From NCBI RefSeq assembly GCF_900250075.1, contig NZ_LT977070.1, forward strand, positions 744,001 through 808,000: a stretch of DNA of 64,000 nucleotides, given 5' to 3'. Positions within the stretch are counted from its first letter, which is position 1. Every line of letters begins with the position of its first letter. Of the stretch, positions 17,607-26,558 are shown piece by piece. The notes below the pieces were generated by a model. It saw only the letters and a program-made list of their open reading frames with translations. It ran no database searches and had not been told where the DNA came from. Source of the DNA: Cupriavidus taiwanensis. GTDB taxonomy: Bacteria > Pseudomonadota > Gammaproteobacteria > Burkholderiales > Burkholderiaceae. A program made the position numbers and the translations under genes.

Positions 17607-18437
17607 TCAGGTACAAGCCGTATTGGCGGCGTTCTTGGCCTGGACTTCGGGCGGGATCGGCACGGTCAGCGTCATGGTCGGGCGCCCGTCCTCAAACATG
17701 ATCAGCTCGCCCGGGGCGAACTGGGTCCAGGTCTCGTTGTCGGTCAGCGGCGCGGTGGCGATCACGGCGACACGGTCGTCCGGCGTGGTGACCTGCGCGA
17801 AGTCGATCGACAGGTCGGCGTCGATCAGGTGCGCGGTCGAGAACGGCCATTGCCGCACGATGTAGTAGAGGCGGGTCGAGCAGTGCGCGAACAGCGCCTG
17901 CCCGTTGCACAGCAGGTAGTTGAACACGCCGTGCAGCGTGATGTCGCGGGTGATGTCGGCCAGCGCGTGGCCCAGTTCGTTCAGCGGCGGCTGCGAGCCC
18001 GGGAAGCGCTTGCGCAGGCCCTGCATCAGCGTGCAGAAGGCCAGTTCGCTGTCGGTGTCTCCCACCGGCTGGTAGACGCCGGACAGGAACGGGGTGAAGC
18101 CGTGCAGGTCGCCGTTGTGGGCGAAGATCCAGTGCCGGCCCCACAGCTCGCGCATGAAGGGGTGGCAGTTTTCCAGCAGCACGGTGCCCTGCGTGGCCTT
18201 GCGGATATGCGAGATGACGTTCTTGGACTTGATCGGATAGCGCTTGATCAGGTCCGCCACCGGCGAGGTGCCGGCGGACTGGTTGTCGATGAACAGGCGG
18301 CAGGCCTTGTCTTCGAAGAAGGCGACACCGAAGCCGTCGGCGTGGTGGTCGGTCAGGCCTCCGCGCGCGGCAAAGCCGGTGAAGGAGAACGTCACGTCGG
18401 TCGGCGTGGCGCAGTTCATGCCTAGCAGCTGGCACAT
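17607..18437 (-). CDS. Class II glutamine amidotransferase (YafJ-like)
   Basis: A 276-residue N-terminal-nucleophile amidotransferase-like protein. Cys2 after the initiator Met is the expected nucleophile (MCQLLGMN), and HHADGFGVAFFE, SHIRKAT and FAHNGDLHGF are the glutamine-binding motifs of the class II fold. There is no synthetase domain attached, as in YafJ and related stand-alone proteins of unknown acceptor. A role in glutamine-derived amide transfer is family knowledge; the substrate is not known. It is divergent from the tartrate dehydrogenase gene. Confidence 0.88.
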   Translation of the reverse strand: MCQLLGMNCATPTDVTFSFTGFAARGGLTDHHADGFGVAFFEDKACRLFIDNQSAGTSPVADLIKRYPIKSKNVISHIRKATQGTVLLENCHPFMRELWGRHWIFAHNGDLHGFTPFLSGVYQPVGDTDSELAFCTLMQGLRKRFPGSQPPLNELGHALADITRDITLHGVFNYLLCNGQALFAHCSTRLYYIVRQWPFSTAHLIDADLSIDFAQVTTPDDRVAVIATAPLTDNETWTQFAPGELIMFEDGRPTMTLTVPIPPEVQAKNAANTACT

Positions 18438-18594
18438 GTCGGGGCACCGGACGGCAGGGGGCTGCCGCTTTGCAATAGAATGCAGGCATTATCCCGCGCG
18501 CCCGCGCCGCTGCCAAGCAACCGCGGACGCTCCCCCCGCGGTGCCAATGTCGCCAGCCATGGCGCCGACATACCTGCTAGCAATCCCGAGAACG

Positions 18595-19668
18595 ATGAGC
18601 CAATACAAGATTGCCGTGATTCCCGGAGACGGAATCGGCACGGAAGTCATGCCCGAGGGCATCCGCGTGATGGACGCCGCGGCGCGCCGCTTCGGCATCG
18701 ACTTCCAGTGGGATCACTTCGATTTTTCCAGCTGCGACTACTACGCCCGCCACGGCAAGATGCTGCCGGACGACTGGTTCGACACGCTGGTCAAGTACGA
18801 CGCCATCTATTTCGGCGCGGTCGGCTGGCCGGACACGGTGCCCGACCATGTTTCGCTGTGGGGTTCGCTGCTGCAGTTCCGCCGTTCGTTCGACCAGTAC
18901 GTGAACCTGCGCCCGGTGCGGCTGATGCCGGGCATCCGCAGCCCGCTGGCCGGCCGACAGCCCGGCGACATCGATTTCTACGTGGTGCGCGAGAACACCG
19001 AGGGCGAATACTCCAGCATTGGCGGCCGCATGTTCCCCGGCACCGAGCGCGAGATCGTGGTGCAGGAAACGGTGATGAGCCGCACCGGGGTCGACCGCAT
19101 CCTGAAGTTCGCCTTTGAACTGGCCCAGAAGCGCCCCAAGAAGCACCTGACGTCGGCGACCAAGTCCAACGGCATTTCGATCACGATGCCGTACTGGGAC
19201 GAGCGGGTCGAGGCGATGGCGGCGAACTACCCCGGCCTGAAGGTCGACAAGTACCACATCGACATCCTGACCGCGCATTTCGTCCAGCATCCGGACTGGT
19301 TCGACGTGGTGGTCGCCAGCAACCTGTTCGGCGACATCCTGTCCGATCTCGGCCCGGCCTGCACCGGCACCATCGGCATTGCGCCGTCGGGCAATATCAA
19401 TCCGGACCGCACCTTCCCCAGCCTGTTCGAGCCGGTGCACGGCTCGGCCCCGGACATCGCCGGGCGTGGCGTGGCCAACCCGATCGGCCAGATCTGGTGC
19501 GGCGCCATGATGCTGGAGCACCTTGGCCATGACGAGGCCGGCGCCGCGGTGCTGGGCGCGATCGAGCGGGTGCTGGCGGCCGGGCCGGAGCACGCGCCGC
19601 TGACGCGCGACATCGGCGGCAAAGCCGGTACCGCCGACCTGGGCCGCGCCATCGCGGAGGCGCTGTGA
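18595..19668 (+). CDS. Tartrate dehydrogenase / D-malate dehydrogenase (decarboxylating)
   Basis: A 357-residue member of the isocitrate/isopropylmalate dehydrogenase family. Key segments are AVIPGDGIGTEV at the N-terminus, RENTEGEYSS (substrate contact), ASNLFGDILSDL (metal-binding aspartates) and HGSAPDIAGRG (NAD site). It clusters by eye with TtuC/DmlA enzymes, which oxidise tartrate or D-malate with NAD. The ATG at 18595 gives the family length; the open frame upstream of it has no domain. The next gene encodes glycerate kinase and overlaps its stop, which fits the tartrate-to-glycerate route. Confidence 0.88.
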   Translation: MSQYKIAVIPGDGIGTEVMPEGIRVMDAAARRFGIDFQWDHFDFSSCDYYARHGKMLPDDWFDTLVKYDAIYFGAVGWPDTVPDHVSLWGSLLQFRRSFDQYVNLRPVRLMPGIRSPLAGRQPGDIDFYVVRENTEGEYSSIGGRMFPGTEREIVVQETVMSRTGVDRILKFAFELAQKRPKKHLTSATKSNGISITMPYWDERVEAMAANYPGLKVDKYHIDILTAHFVQHPDWFDVVVASNLFGDILSDLGPACTGTIGIAPSGNINPDRTFPSLFEPVHGSAPDIAGRGVANPIGQIWCGAMMLEHLGHDEAGAAVLGAIERVLAAGPEHAPLTRDIGGKAGTADLGRAIAEAL

Positions 19669-20969
19669 GCGCCGCGTTCGCGGGGGACGCCCGCGCACTG
19701 CTGCTCGAAACCTTCCAGGCCGCGGTGGCGGCGGCCGATCCGCTGCGGATCGTCGCGCAGCACCTGCCGCCGCCGCACGCCGGTGGCCGCACGCTGGTGG
19801 TGGGCGCGGGCAAGGCCGCCGCCTCGATGGCCGCGGCGGTCGAGCGCGCCTACGCCGGCAAGGCCACGCTGGAGGGGCTGGTGGTCACGCGCTACGCGCA
19901 TGGCATGCCGACCGACCATATCCGCGTGATCGAGGCCGGCCATCCGGTGCCCGACGAGTCGGGCGAGCAGGCCGCGGCCGAAATTCTTGCGGCGGTGCAA
20001 TCGCTGACGCCGCAGGACCGGCTGCTGGTGCTGGTCTCGGGCGGCGGTTCGAGCCTGCTGTCGCTGCCGGCCGAGGGCATCCCGATGGCCGACCTGAAGG
20101 CGACCACCCGGGAATTGCTGCGCTGTGGCGCGCCGATCACCGACATGAACATCGTGCGCAAGCATATCTCGCGCATCCAGGGCGGCCGGCTGGCGCAGGC
20201 GAGCCAGGCGCCGGTGACCACGCTGATCGTCTCGGACGTGGCTGGCGACGATCCCAGCGCGATCGCGTCGGGCCCGACCGTGGCCGACCCCAGCACGTTC
20301 GATGACGCGCTGCAGATCCTGCGCCGCTATGGCGCGCAGGTGCCGGCCAGCGTGCAGTCGCACCTGGAACGCGGCGCGCGTGGCGAGGTGGCGGAGACGC
20401 CCAAGCCCGGCGACCCCTTGTTCGATCGGGTCGACAACATCATGATCGCCACCGCGCATGGCAGCCTCGAGGCTGCCGCCGCGCTGTTCCGCCAGCGCGG
20501 CATCAAGCCGGTGGTGCTGGGCGATACCGTGACCGGCGAGGCGCGCGAAGTGGCGCGGGTCTACGCGGCGCTGGTGCGCGAGATTCGCGCGTACAATGCG
20601 CCGTTCGCCCCGCCCGTGGCGCTGATTTCCGGAGGTGAGTGCACGGTCACTTTGCCGGCCGGCAGCGCCGGCAAGGCGCGCGGGGGGCGCTGCTCGGAGT
20701 TCCTGCTGTCGCTGGCGGTCGAACTGGCAGGCATGCCCGATGTGCACGCGATCGCCGCCGACACCGACGGCATCGACGGCTCGGAAGACAACGCCGGCGC
20801 GCTGGCCGACCCGACCACGCTGGCGCGTGCCGAGGCCGCCGGCCTGCCGGGCCAGCGCCAGTTGGACGCGCACGACGCCTGGGGCCTGTTCGATGCCATC
20901 GGCGACCTGGTGGTCACCGGCCCCACGCGCACCAACGTCAACGACTACCGCGCCATCCTGATTCTCTGA
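19665..20969 (+). CDS. ttuD: Glycerate 2-kinase (TtuD / MOFRL family)
   Basis: A 434-residue MOFRL-family protein, either glycerate 2-kinase or the enzyme once named hydroxypyruvate reductase. The N-terminal domain has [12 protein letters not shown] and [14 protein letters not shown]. The C-terminal MOFRL part has [12 protein letters not shown] and the [15 protein letters not shown] motif (here [15 protein letters not shown]). It would phosphorylate D-glycerate to 2-phosphoglycerate, feeding glycolysis. The start is GTG at 19665, overlapping the stop of the tartrate dehydrogenase gene, so the two are coupled. Confidence 0.88.
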   Translation: MSAAFAGDARALLLETFQAAVAAADPLRIVAQHLPPPHAGGRTLVVGAGKAAASMAAAVERAYAGKATLEGLVVTRYAHGMPTDHIRVIEAGHPVPDESGEQAAAEILAAVQSLTPQDRLLVLVSGGGSSLLSLPAEGIPMADLKATTRELLRCGAPITDMNIVRKHISRIQGGRLAQASQAPVTTLIVSDVAGDDPSAIASGPTVADPSTFDDALQILRRYGAQVPASVQSHLERGARGEVAETPKPGDPLFDRVDNIMIATAHGSLEAAAALFRQRGIKPVVLGDTVTGEAREVARVYAALVREIRAYNAPFAPPVALISGGECTVTLPAGSAGKARGGRCSEFLLSLAVELAGMPDVHAIAADTDGIDGSEDNAGALADPTTLARAEAAGLPGQRQLDAHDAWGLFDAIGDLVVTGPTRTNVNDYRAILIL

Positions 20970-21015
20970 TTTCGACGAACGCCGGCCGCCGCCCGCGGCC
21001 AGCCCCAAGCTAGCC

Positions 21016-22050
21016 ATGACCCAGAAGCTCACCATCACCCGCCCGGACGACTGGCACCTGCACCTGCGCGACGGCGCGGCGCTGGCCGCCGTGCTGCCCG
21101 ACACCGCCCGCCAGTTCGCCCGCGCCATCATCATGCCCAACCTGAAGCCGCCGGTAACCACGGTGGCGCAGGCGCAGGCGTATCGCGCCCGCATCCTGGC
21201 GGCGCTGCCGGCCGGCATGCAGTTCGAGCCGCTGATGACGCTGTACCTGACCGACAACACCAGCCCCGAGGAAATCGCGGCGGCCAAAGCCAGCGGCTTC
21301 GTGCACGGCGTCAAGCTGTACCCGGCGGGCGCCACCACCAACAGCGACGCCGGCGTGACCGATATCCGCCGCTGCTATCCGGCGCTGGAAGCGATGCAGC
21401 GCGAAGGCCTGCCGCTGCTGGTGCACGGCGAAGTGACCGACCCGGCCATCGATATCTTCGACCGCGAGGCCGTGTTCATCGATCGGGTGATGACGCCGCT
21501 GCGCCGTGACATGCCAGAACTGAAGGTGGTGTTCGAGCACATCACCACCAGGGATGCGGCACAGTACGTGCGCGACGCGAGCGGCCCGGTTGGCGCCACC
21601 ATCACCGCGCACCACCTGCTCTACAACCGCAATGCCATCTTCACCGGCGGCATCCGCCCGCACTACTACTGCCTGCCGGTGCTCAAGCGCGAAATCCATC
21701 GCGAGGCGCTGGTGGCGGCCGCCACCTCGGGCAGCGAGCGCTTCTTCCTGGGTACCGACAGCGCGCCGCACGCGCGTGGCCTGAAGGAACATGCCTGCGG
21801 CTGCGCCGGCTGCTATACCGCGCTGCACGCGATGGAGCTGTATGCCGAAGCCTTCGACGCCGCCGGCGCACTGGACAAGCTGGAAGCCTTCGCCAGCTTC
21901 AACGGCCCGGCCTTCTACGGCCTGCCGCGCAACGCCGGCACGCTGACGCTGGAGCGGGAAGACTGGCAGCTGCCGGCCGAGCTGCCCTATGGCGACACCA
22001 CCCTGGTGCCGCTGCGCGGCGGCGAGACGCTGCGCTGGAAGGCGCGCTGA
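21016..22050 (+). CDS. pyrC: Dihydroorotase
   Basis: A 344-residue class II dihydroorotase, the third step of pyrimidine synthesis, cyclising carbamoyl-aspartate. The zinc ligands are visible in [10 protein letters not shown] near residue 15. The carboxylated lysine is in GVKLYPAG near 100. Histidines in LLVHGEV and VFEHITT and the aspartate in FLGTDSAPH complete the site. The length matches the E. coli enzyme. The DUF3025 gene begins 5 bp after its stop. Confidence 0.96.
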   Translation: MTQKLTITRPDDWHLHLRDGAALAAVLPDTARQFARAIIMPNLKPPVTTVAQAQAYRARILAALPAGMQFEPLMTLYLTDNTSPEEIAAAKASGFVHGVKLYPAGATTNSDAGVTDIRRCYPALEAMQREGLPLLVHGEVTDPAIDIFDREAVFIDRVMTPLRRDMPELKVVFEHITTRDAAQYVRDASGPVGATITAHHLLYNRNAIFTGGIRPHYYCLPVLKREIHREALVAAATSGSERFFLGTDSAPHARGLKEHACGCAGCYTALHAMELYAEAFDAAGALDKLEAFASFNGPAFYGLPRNAGTLTLEREDWQLPAELPYGDTTLVPLRGGETLRWKAR

Positions 22051-22055
22051 TCGAC

Positions 22056-22901
22056 TTGACGTTGCAAGACGGGACGACCGCGGCGAGCGAATCCTTCGCC
22101 GCCGCACTGGCCGGGGTGGAGTGGTCCCGGCCATGGTTCCAGCCCTTTGCCCCGCGCGGCGCAGCCCTTGCCGCGGCAGTGCAGGGCGGGGCCGACCTGC
22201 GCGGACTGCTCGATGCCGAGTCCGTAGCGCTGGGCCTGCACAACGCGCGCGGCCTCCCGCTGCGCTTTGTCCCGCAACTGGCCCTGCCCGAGGGCCGCGC
22301 CTACGAAGCGCATATCGACGCCACGGGCGAGGTCCCGACGCGCGACAATCTCCATGATTTCTTCAACGCCCTGGTCTGGCTGCATTTCCCCCAGGCCAAG
22401 CGCGTGCTCAACCAGATCCAGGCCACGGTGATCGCGCGCGAAGGCGTGCGGACTGCGCGCGGCGGTGTACGCGACGCGGCCACGCTGTTCGACGAGAACG
22501 CGGTACTGTTCCTGAGCGAAGACGACGAACCTGCCCAAGCGCTGCGCGGGTTTGCCTGGCAGCGGCTCTTTGTCGGGCGCCGGCACGCGTGGGGCACCAC
22601 CTGCAGGGTGGTGCCGTTCGGCCATGCTCTGCTGGAAAAGCTGGTGCGGCCGTACAAGGCCGTGACCGCACATGCGTGGACGCTGCCGCTGGTGGCGCAG
22701 GGCGAGCTGGACAAGGCGGTGGCGTTGTCGCTGCAAGAATCGGCGGCAGCCGGCAGGCTGCGCGGCGGCCGTTGCTTTGCGCCGCTGCCGCTCATGGGGA
22801 TCCCGGGATGGTGTGGCGACAACGCATCCCCCGACTTCTATGCCGACACCGCGGTGTTCCGGCCCGGGCGCATGCGGGATTTACACCGGCAACCCGATTG
22901 A
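22056..22901 (+). CDS. DUF3025 domain protein of unknown function
   Basis: A 281-residue protein that matches the DUF3025 family by its central segment (ARGLPLRFVPQL, then RDNLHDFFNALVWLHFPQAK). No catalytic motif can be named. It contains no signal peptide or membrane helix, so it is probably cytoplasmic. The start is TTG at 22056, 5 bp after pyrC, which makes co-transcription with pyrC likely. An internal GTG or ATG start cannot be excluded. RNase P RNA begins about 20 bp after its stop. Confidence 0.8.
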   Translation: MTLQDGTTAASESFAAALAGVEWSRPWFQPFAPRGAALAAAVQGGADLRGLLDAESVALGLHNARGLPLRFVPQLALPEGRAYEAHIDATGEVPTRDNLHDFFNALVWLHFPQAKRVLNQIQATVIAREGVRTARGGVRDAATLFDENAVLFLSEDDEPAQALRGFAWQRLFVGRRHAWGTTCRVVPFGHALLEKLVRPYKAVTAHAWTLPLVAQGELDKAVALSLQESAAAGRLRGGRCFAPLPLMGIPGWCGDNASPDFYADTAVFRPGRMRDLHRQPD

Positions 22902-22919
22902 ATCGGTGTTAGACTGCGG

Positions 22920-23266
22920 CCCGCAAAGCAGGCCAGGCAACCGCTGCCTGCACCGCAAGGTGCAGGGGGAGGAAAGTCCGGACTCCACAGGGCAGGGTGT
23001 TGGCTAACAGCCATCCACGGCAACGTGCGGAATAGGGCCACAGAGACGAGTCTTGCCGCCGGGTTCGCCCGGCGGGAAGGGTGAAACGCGGTAACCTCCA
23101 CCTGGAGCAATCCCAAATAGGCAGGCGATGAAGCGGCCCGCTGAGTCTGCGGGTAGGGAGCTGGAGCCGGCTGGTAACAGCCGGCCTAGAGGAATGGTTG
23201 TCACGCGCCGCGCGCCGCAAGGCGGGCGGTGTGCACAGAATCCGGCTTATCGGCCTGCTTTGCTTC
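22920..23266 (+). ncRNA. rnpB: RNase P RNA (class A)
   Basis: This is the catalytic RNA of RNase P, which matures tRNA 5' ends. The universally conserved block GAGGAAAGTCCGGACTCC is at about 22969-22986, and the 3' conserved block ACAGAATCCGGCTTATCGG is at about 23235-23253. AAAGCAGGCC (22925-22934) pairs perfectly with GGCCTGCTTT (23252-23261) to form helix P1. The P12-type hairpin GAGCCGGCTGGTAACAGCCGGC is also visible. Ends are set from P1 and may be off by several bases. Confidence 0.96.
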
Positions 23267-23320
23267 AGTCATCGGCACGACCCGGCGCCCGCGCGGCGCA
23301 CCGGGCCGGCCAAACCTCCA

Positions 23321-23743
23321 TCAGCCTTCGACGATTTCCAGCGTGTGCGTGATCTCGGCCGTCTTGGCCAGCATGATCGACGCCGAGCAGTACTTCTCGT
23401 GCGACAGCTTGATGGCGCGCTCGACCGTGGCGGGGTTGAGATTCTTGCCGGTCACCACAAAATGGAAGTTGATGCGGGTGAATACCTTGGGGTCTTCGCC
23501 GGCGCGCTCCGCCTGCAGCTGCACGCTGCAGCCGGTAACGTCCTGGCGGCCGCGCTTGAGGATCAGCACCACGTCATAGGCGGTGCAGCCGCCGGTGCCG
23601 AGCAGCACCATTTCCATGGGCCGCGGAGCCAGGTTATGGCCGCCACCTTCGGGGGCGCCGTCCATCGCAACGATGTGGCCGCTGCCGGTCTGGGCGACGA
23701 AGCTCATACCGTCGGTGCCCATCCATGTTACTTTGCATTCCAT
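23321..23743 (-). CDS. OsmC family protein
   Basis: A 140-residue OsmC/Ohr-superfamily protein. The two redox cysteines expected for the fold are in GTGGCTAYD near residue 53 and in DVTGCSVQL near 73. YhfA-type and Ohr-type members reduce organic peroxides or have an unclear redox role. The sequence resembles the general OsmC branch more than Ohr. It is convergent with rnpB. Its leader contains the dyad GATCAC-N6-GTGATC (23779-23796). CAGGAACG precedes the ATG. Confidence 0.88.
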   Translation of the reverse strand: MECKVTWMGTDGMSFVAQTGSGHIVAMDGAPEGGGHNLAPRPMEMVLLGTGGCTAYDVVLILKRGRQDVTGCSVQLQAERAGEDPKVFTRINFHFVVTGKNLNPATVERAIKLSHEKYCSASIMLAKTAEITHTLEIVEG

Positions 23744-24007
23744 TTTGTTCGTTCCTGTGTTTTATCTTGTCGGTTTCCGATCACAAGCGCGTGATCTCGA
23801 ATCTTGCTTTCCCAGTATATGGCAAGGTCAAGTTCGGGGCATCGATGCCGATAACCTTAGAAAACCTGAGGGTTTCCTCTAGTGTGTCGTTGCGATGACA
23901 CCTTCCTTTGTTTGTTAAGTTATTGATTTTTAAGGTTTAGATTCCAGATGGGCAGGGCCTGGCAGCTTTTCGTAATACGAAATCACGTTTCGCACTGCAA
24001 ATTTCCC
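23744..24007. other. Non-coding gap upstream of the OsmC gene
   Basis: No supported reading frame is present. The part next to the OsmC gene is its leader, including the dyad GATCAC-N6-GTGATC at 23779-23796 and a weak minus-strand -10 (TATACT, 23814-23819). The middle holds small inverted repeats, for example AAACC-TGAG-GGTTT near 23863 and GTGTC-N8-GACAC near 23884. Base composition here is clearly AT-richer than in the surrounding genes. Confidence 0.6.
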
Positions 24008-24035
24008 TTGCATCCGGGCAAACCCTAGGTATAAT
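24008..24035 (+). promoter_or_regulatory. Sigma-70 promoter of the candidate small RNA
   Basis: TTGCAT (24008-24013) and a perfect TATAAT (24030-24035) are separated by 16 bases. No gene start follows within 400 bp except beyond a terminator, so the transcript should be short and non-coding. This is one of the best housekeeping promoters in the window. Confidence 0.75.
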
Positions 24036-24041
24036 TCCAAT

Positions 24042-24202
24042 CATTGAACGACGGCGCAGACAGCGCGCCAGAGTGCGAAAGCGAAGCCCCCAGGCCAAGC
24101 CCGCCGCACCGCCCGCAGTCCCCTCCGTCGATCTCCAAGTGTCTCCTCCACCCTCCTCCTTTGGTGGATTCAAACCCAAGCTCAAAAGCTTGGGTTTTTT
24201 TT
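24042..24202 (+). ncRNA. Candidate small RNA with a CUCCUCC hairpin loop
   Basis: A promoter at 24008-24035 and a strong intrinsic terminator at 24175-24202 bound a transcript of about 160 bases. Its 3' half is pyrimidine-rich. UCCACC (24147-24152) pairs with GGUGGA (24163-24168) and exposes the 10-base loop CUCCUCCUUU, which contains an anti-Shine-Dalgarno sequence. Small RNAs with CUCCUCCC-type loops are known in alphaproteobacteria (the CcsR/cuckoo type). This one is not a family I can name. Translation is unlikely, since the only frame crosses the terminator. Confidence 0.65.
24175..24202 (+). terminator. Intrinsic terminator of the candidate small RNA
   Basis: CCCAAGCT (24175-24182), loop CAAA, AGCTTGGG (24187-24194), then eight T residues. 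It is a textbook rho-independent terminator with no annotated gene directly upstream, which is why a non-coding transcript is proposed. Confidence 0.9.
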
Positions 24203-24295
24203 CGCCTGAACAAAGGCCGTTTGCACTCCAGGTGCATTGGGCGACCCAGAGCCACGGCGCTTGGCGTCGATCTTGACGAAAACTTCAGTCTTTGC

Positions 24296-24325
24296 TTGTG
24301 CGCTCGCGACGCGCGCCAGTATAAT
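24296..24325 (+). promoter_or_regulatory. Promoter of the rplM-rpsI operon
   Basis: TTGTGC (24296-24301), an 18-base spacer and TATAAT (24320-24325) would start transcription near 24332. The perfect -10 suits a highly expressed ribosomal-protein operon. Confidence 0.65.
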
Positions 24326-24331
24326 CGAAGG

Positions 24332-24459
24332 CTTTTCCGTCATGCCCGCGGAAGAACAGCAGCACCCGGTCACCCTCACAGGGGCCACAAGACTTGCAGG
24401 GGCGAGCACAAGCCTTCGCGAGTCGGATTACGGGCACGAACCAATAGTCAGGAAAAATC
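24332..24459 (+). other. Long 5' leader of rplM
   Basis: About 128 untranslated bases precede rplM. In E. coli the rplM-rpsI operon is controlled through its leader by L13, so an autoregulatory structure is plausible here. No leader family could be recognised from sequence alone. AGGAAA provides the ribosome-binding site. Confidence 0.45.
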
Positions 24460-24888
24460 ATGAAGACCTTTTCCGCCAAGCCTCATGAGGTAAAGCGCGA
24501 CTGGTACGTGATTGACGCGACGGACAAAGTCCTCGGCCGTGTTGCCAGCGAAGTGGCACGCCGTCTGCGCGGCAAGCACAAGCCGGAATTCACTCCGCAC
24601 GTCGACACCGGTGATTACATCATCATCGTCAACGCAGCCAAGCTGCGTGTCACGGGTACCAAGGAAACGGACAAGAAGTACTATCGCCATTCGGGCTACC
24701 CGGGCGGTATCTACGAAACGACGTTCGGCAAGATGCAGCAGCGTTTCCCGGGCCGTGCCCTGGAAAAGGCTGTGAAGGGCATGCTGCCGAAGGGTCCGCT
24801 GGGCTACGCGATGATCAAGAAGCTGAAGGTTTACGCCGAAGCCGAGCATCCGCACGAAGCGCAGCAGCCCAAGGCGCTGGAAATCTAA
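24460..24888 (+). CDS. rplM: 50S ribosomal protein L13
   Basis: 142 residues, the normal length of bacterial L13. The N-terminus [20 protein letters not shown], the segment [16 protein letters not shown] and the central signature [11 protein letters not shown] are diagnostic. L13 is an early-assembly protein of the large subunit. It is followed after 12 bp by rpsI. The rplM stop codon lies inside the full-consensus ribosome-binding site TAAGGAGG of rpsI. Confidence 0.98.
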   Translation: MKTFSAKPHEVKRDWYVIDATDKVLGRVASEVARRLRGKHKPEFTPHVDTGDYIIIVNAAKLRVTGTKETDKKYYRHSGYPGGIYETTFGKMQQRFPGRALEKAVKGMLPKGPLGYAMIKKLKVYAEAEHPHEAQQPKALEI

Positions 24889-24900
24889 GGAGGCCAATCC

Positions 24901-25293
24901 ATGATCGGTAACTGGAATTACGGTACTGGCCGCCGCAAGAGCGCTGTGGCACGTGTCTTCATCAAGTCGGGCAAGGGCGACATCGTCGTCAACGGCAAGC
25001 CCATCAAAGAGTATTTCGCTCGCGAAACCTCGCTGATGATCGTGCGCCAGCCGCTGGAACTGACCGCTCACGCTGAAACGTTCGACATCAAGGTCAACGT
25101 CACCGGCGGCGGCGAAACCGGCCAGGCCGGCGCAGTGCGCCACGGCATCACCCGCGCCCTGATCGACTACGACGCGACCCTGAAGTCGGCCCTGTCGAAG
25201 GCTGGCTATGTCACGCGCGATGCACGTGAAGTCGAGCGTAAGAAGGTCGGTTTCCACAAGGCGCGTCGTCGCAAGCAGTTCTCGAAGCGCTGA
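24901..25293 (+). CDS. rpsI: 30S ribosomal protein S9
   Basis: 130 residues. Diagnostic parts are [13 protein letters not shown] near the N-terminus, [15 protein letters not shown] in the middle and the basic tail [11 protein letters not shown], which reaches the P-site tRNA in the ribosome. Its ribosome-binding site is the complete complement of the 16S tail. A terminator follows 43 bp after the stop. Confidence 0.98.
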   Translation: MIGNWNYGTGRRKSAVARVFIKSGKGDIVVNGKPIKEYFARETSLMIVRQPLELTAHAETFDIKVNVTGGGETGQAGAVRHGITRALIDYDATLKSALSKAGYVTRDAREVERKKVGFHKARRRKQFSKR

Positions 25294-25335
25294 TGCGTTG
25301 TCGCGGGTCCGGCGCTGCCGGATCTTGCGAGACCA

Positions 25336-25369
25336 GAAAAACCGCACGCTGGCCGTGCGGTTTTTTTTT
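25336..25369 (+). terminator. Terminator of rplM-rpsI
   Basis: AAAAACCGCACG and CGTGCGGTTTTT pair around a 5-base loop, followed by a run that gives nine consecutive T residues (25361-25369). It closes the ribosomal operon before the bactofilin gene. Confidence 0.9.
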
Positions 25370-25552
25370 CGCCCGCGGCCTACGGAACCGGCACGGTGTT
25401 GCCGTCATAGTGAGCAGGCCGCCATACTTTTGTGGGGTATGCGGCCGCACGCGGCTACAATCACGCCCTGTCGCCGAGGGCGAGTCCGGCTTCCCGGCGC
25501 GATGGCGCCACGGGGAGGCCAGCCTGGCACGAACGAGAGAGGAGCGAGAGTC

Positions 25553-26029
25553 ATGCTGTTTTCCAAGAAGAAGGGCCTTTCGATCGATACGCTGATTGGC
25601 GAAGACACCGCCATCGATGGCGACCTGGTGTTTGCCGGCGGCCTGCGCCTGGACGGACGCGTGCGCGGGAACGTGACCGCGGCGCCGGGCAAGCCCAGCA
25701 TGCTGGTGGTCAGCGAGAAGGGCATGGTCGAGGGCGAGATCAGCGTCGGCCACCTGGTGTTGAACGGCACCGTCAAGGGCCCGGTGCACGCCGGCGACCT
25801 GCTGGAGTTGCAGCCGCAGGCGCGGGTGCTGGGCGACGTGCGCTATGCCGCGCTCGAAATGCACCAGGGCGCGCTGGTCGAGGGCCGGCTGATGCCGCTG
25901 GTGCAGGCCGAGGTCAAGGCGTTGCCGAACCTGGTCGAGGCGGCGCCGGTGGCCGAAGTGACCGAAACGGCCGCTGCTGACGGCGAAACTCCGGCAGCCG
26001 AGGCCAGTCCCACTGAAAAGGCCGCGTAG
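25553..26029 (+). CDS. Bactofilin (polymer-forming cytoskeletal protein)
   Basis: A 158-residue bactofilin. After a basic N-terminus (MLFSKKKG) comes a run of short beta-helix turns such as IDTLIGEDTAIDGDLVFAGG and LRLDGRVRGNV, the right-handed beta-solenoid that polymerises without nucleotide. The C-terminal 40 residues are Ala/Glu-rich and probably disordered. Bactofilins act as membrane-associated scaffolds in shape, polarity or cell-wall synthesis. The ATG follows GGAGCGAGAG, and the longer frame upstream runs through the terminator and is not used. Confidence 0.92.
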   Translation: MLFSKKKGLSIDTLIGEDTAIDGDLVFAGGLRLDGRVRGNVTAAPGKPSMLVVSEKGMVEGEISVGHLVLNGTVKGPVHAGDLLELQPQARVLGDVRYAALEMHQGALVEGRLMPLVQAEVKALPNLVEAAPVAEVTETAAADGETPAAEASPTEKAA

Positions 26030-26129
26030 CGGCGACGTCGATGCCGGGAACCCCTTGAAAACACAAGGTTTCGGCACGATTTCCCAGTAGCGCTTAGAAT
26101 ACAGGCGTATCTAAACAGGAGAACACCCC

Positions 26130-26498
26130 ATGAACGCAGTCGCAGAGGCACCCGTTACCGAGGACGTGCCGGCACCGTTCGTCTTTACCGACAGCGCCGC
26201 CGACAAGGTCAAGCAGTTGATCGAGGAAGAGGGCAATGCCGAGCTGAAACTGCGCGTGTTCGTGCAGGGCGGCGGCTGCTCGGGCTTCCAGTACGGCTTC
26301 ACCTTCGACGAGGAAGTCAACGAAGACGACACCACCATGGTCAAGAACGGCGTCACCCTGCTGATCGACTCGATGAGCTACCAGTACCTGGTCGGCGCCG
26401 AGATCGACTACAAGGAAGACATCAACGGCGCGCAGTTCGTGATCAAGAACCCGAATGCTTCGACCACCTGCGGTTGCGGCTCGTCGTTCTCGGTCTGA
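26130..26498 (+). CDS. erpA: Iron-sulfur cluster insertion protein ErpA
   Basis: A 122-residue A-type carrier that passes Fe-S clusters to apoproteins. The three cluster cysteines are Cys50 ([11 protein letters not shown]) and Cys114/Cys116 ([11 protein letters not shown]). The [10 protein letters not shown] segment is typical of ErpA rather than IscA. It has its own upstream region with a TAGAAT-like -10 at about 26095 and CAGGAG before the ATG. It is followed by a bidirectional terminator. Confidence 0.96.
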   Translation: MNAVAEAPVTEDVPAPFVFTDSAADKVKQLIEEEGNAELKLRVFVQGGGCSGFQYGFTFDEEVNEDDTTMVKNGVTLLIDSMSYQYLVGAEIDYKEDINGAQFVIKNPNASTTCGCGSSFSV

Positions 26499-26515
26499 GC
26501 GATCCCGCTTGCACA

Positions 26516-26543
26516 AAAAAACGCACCTTCGGGTGCGTTTTTT
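26516..26543. terminator. Bidirectional terminator between erpA and the dioxygenase gene
   Basis: AAAAAACGCACC (26516-26527), tetraloop TTCG, GGTGCGTTTTTT (26532-26543). It is symmetrical, so it can end transcripts from both converging genes. Confidence 0.92.
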
Positions 26544-26558
26544 CTTTGCCGTGCCGCC

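Noticed and set aside
19227..21341. A 704-codon open frame on the minus strand opposite the tartrate dehydrogenase and glycerate kinase genes
   Set aside because: Both plus-strand genes have complete catalytic motifs, and the minus frame has none.
22861..22920. A promoter directly before RNase P RNA
   Set aside because: TTTACA (22880) and TTAGAC (22909) are present but 23 bases apart. No pair with acceptable spacing was found, so none is listed.
24044..24463. An open plus-strand frame covering the proposed small RNA and the rplM leader
   Set aside because: It starts at a TTG with no ribosome-binding site, runs through a strong terminator and a promoter, and has no protein-like pattern.
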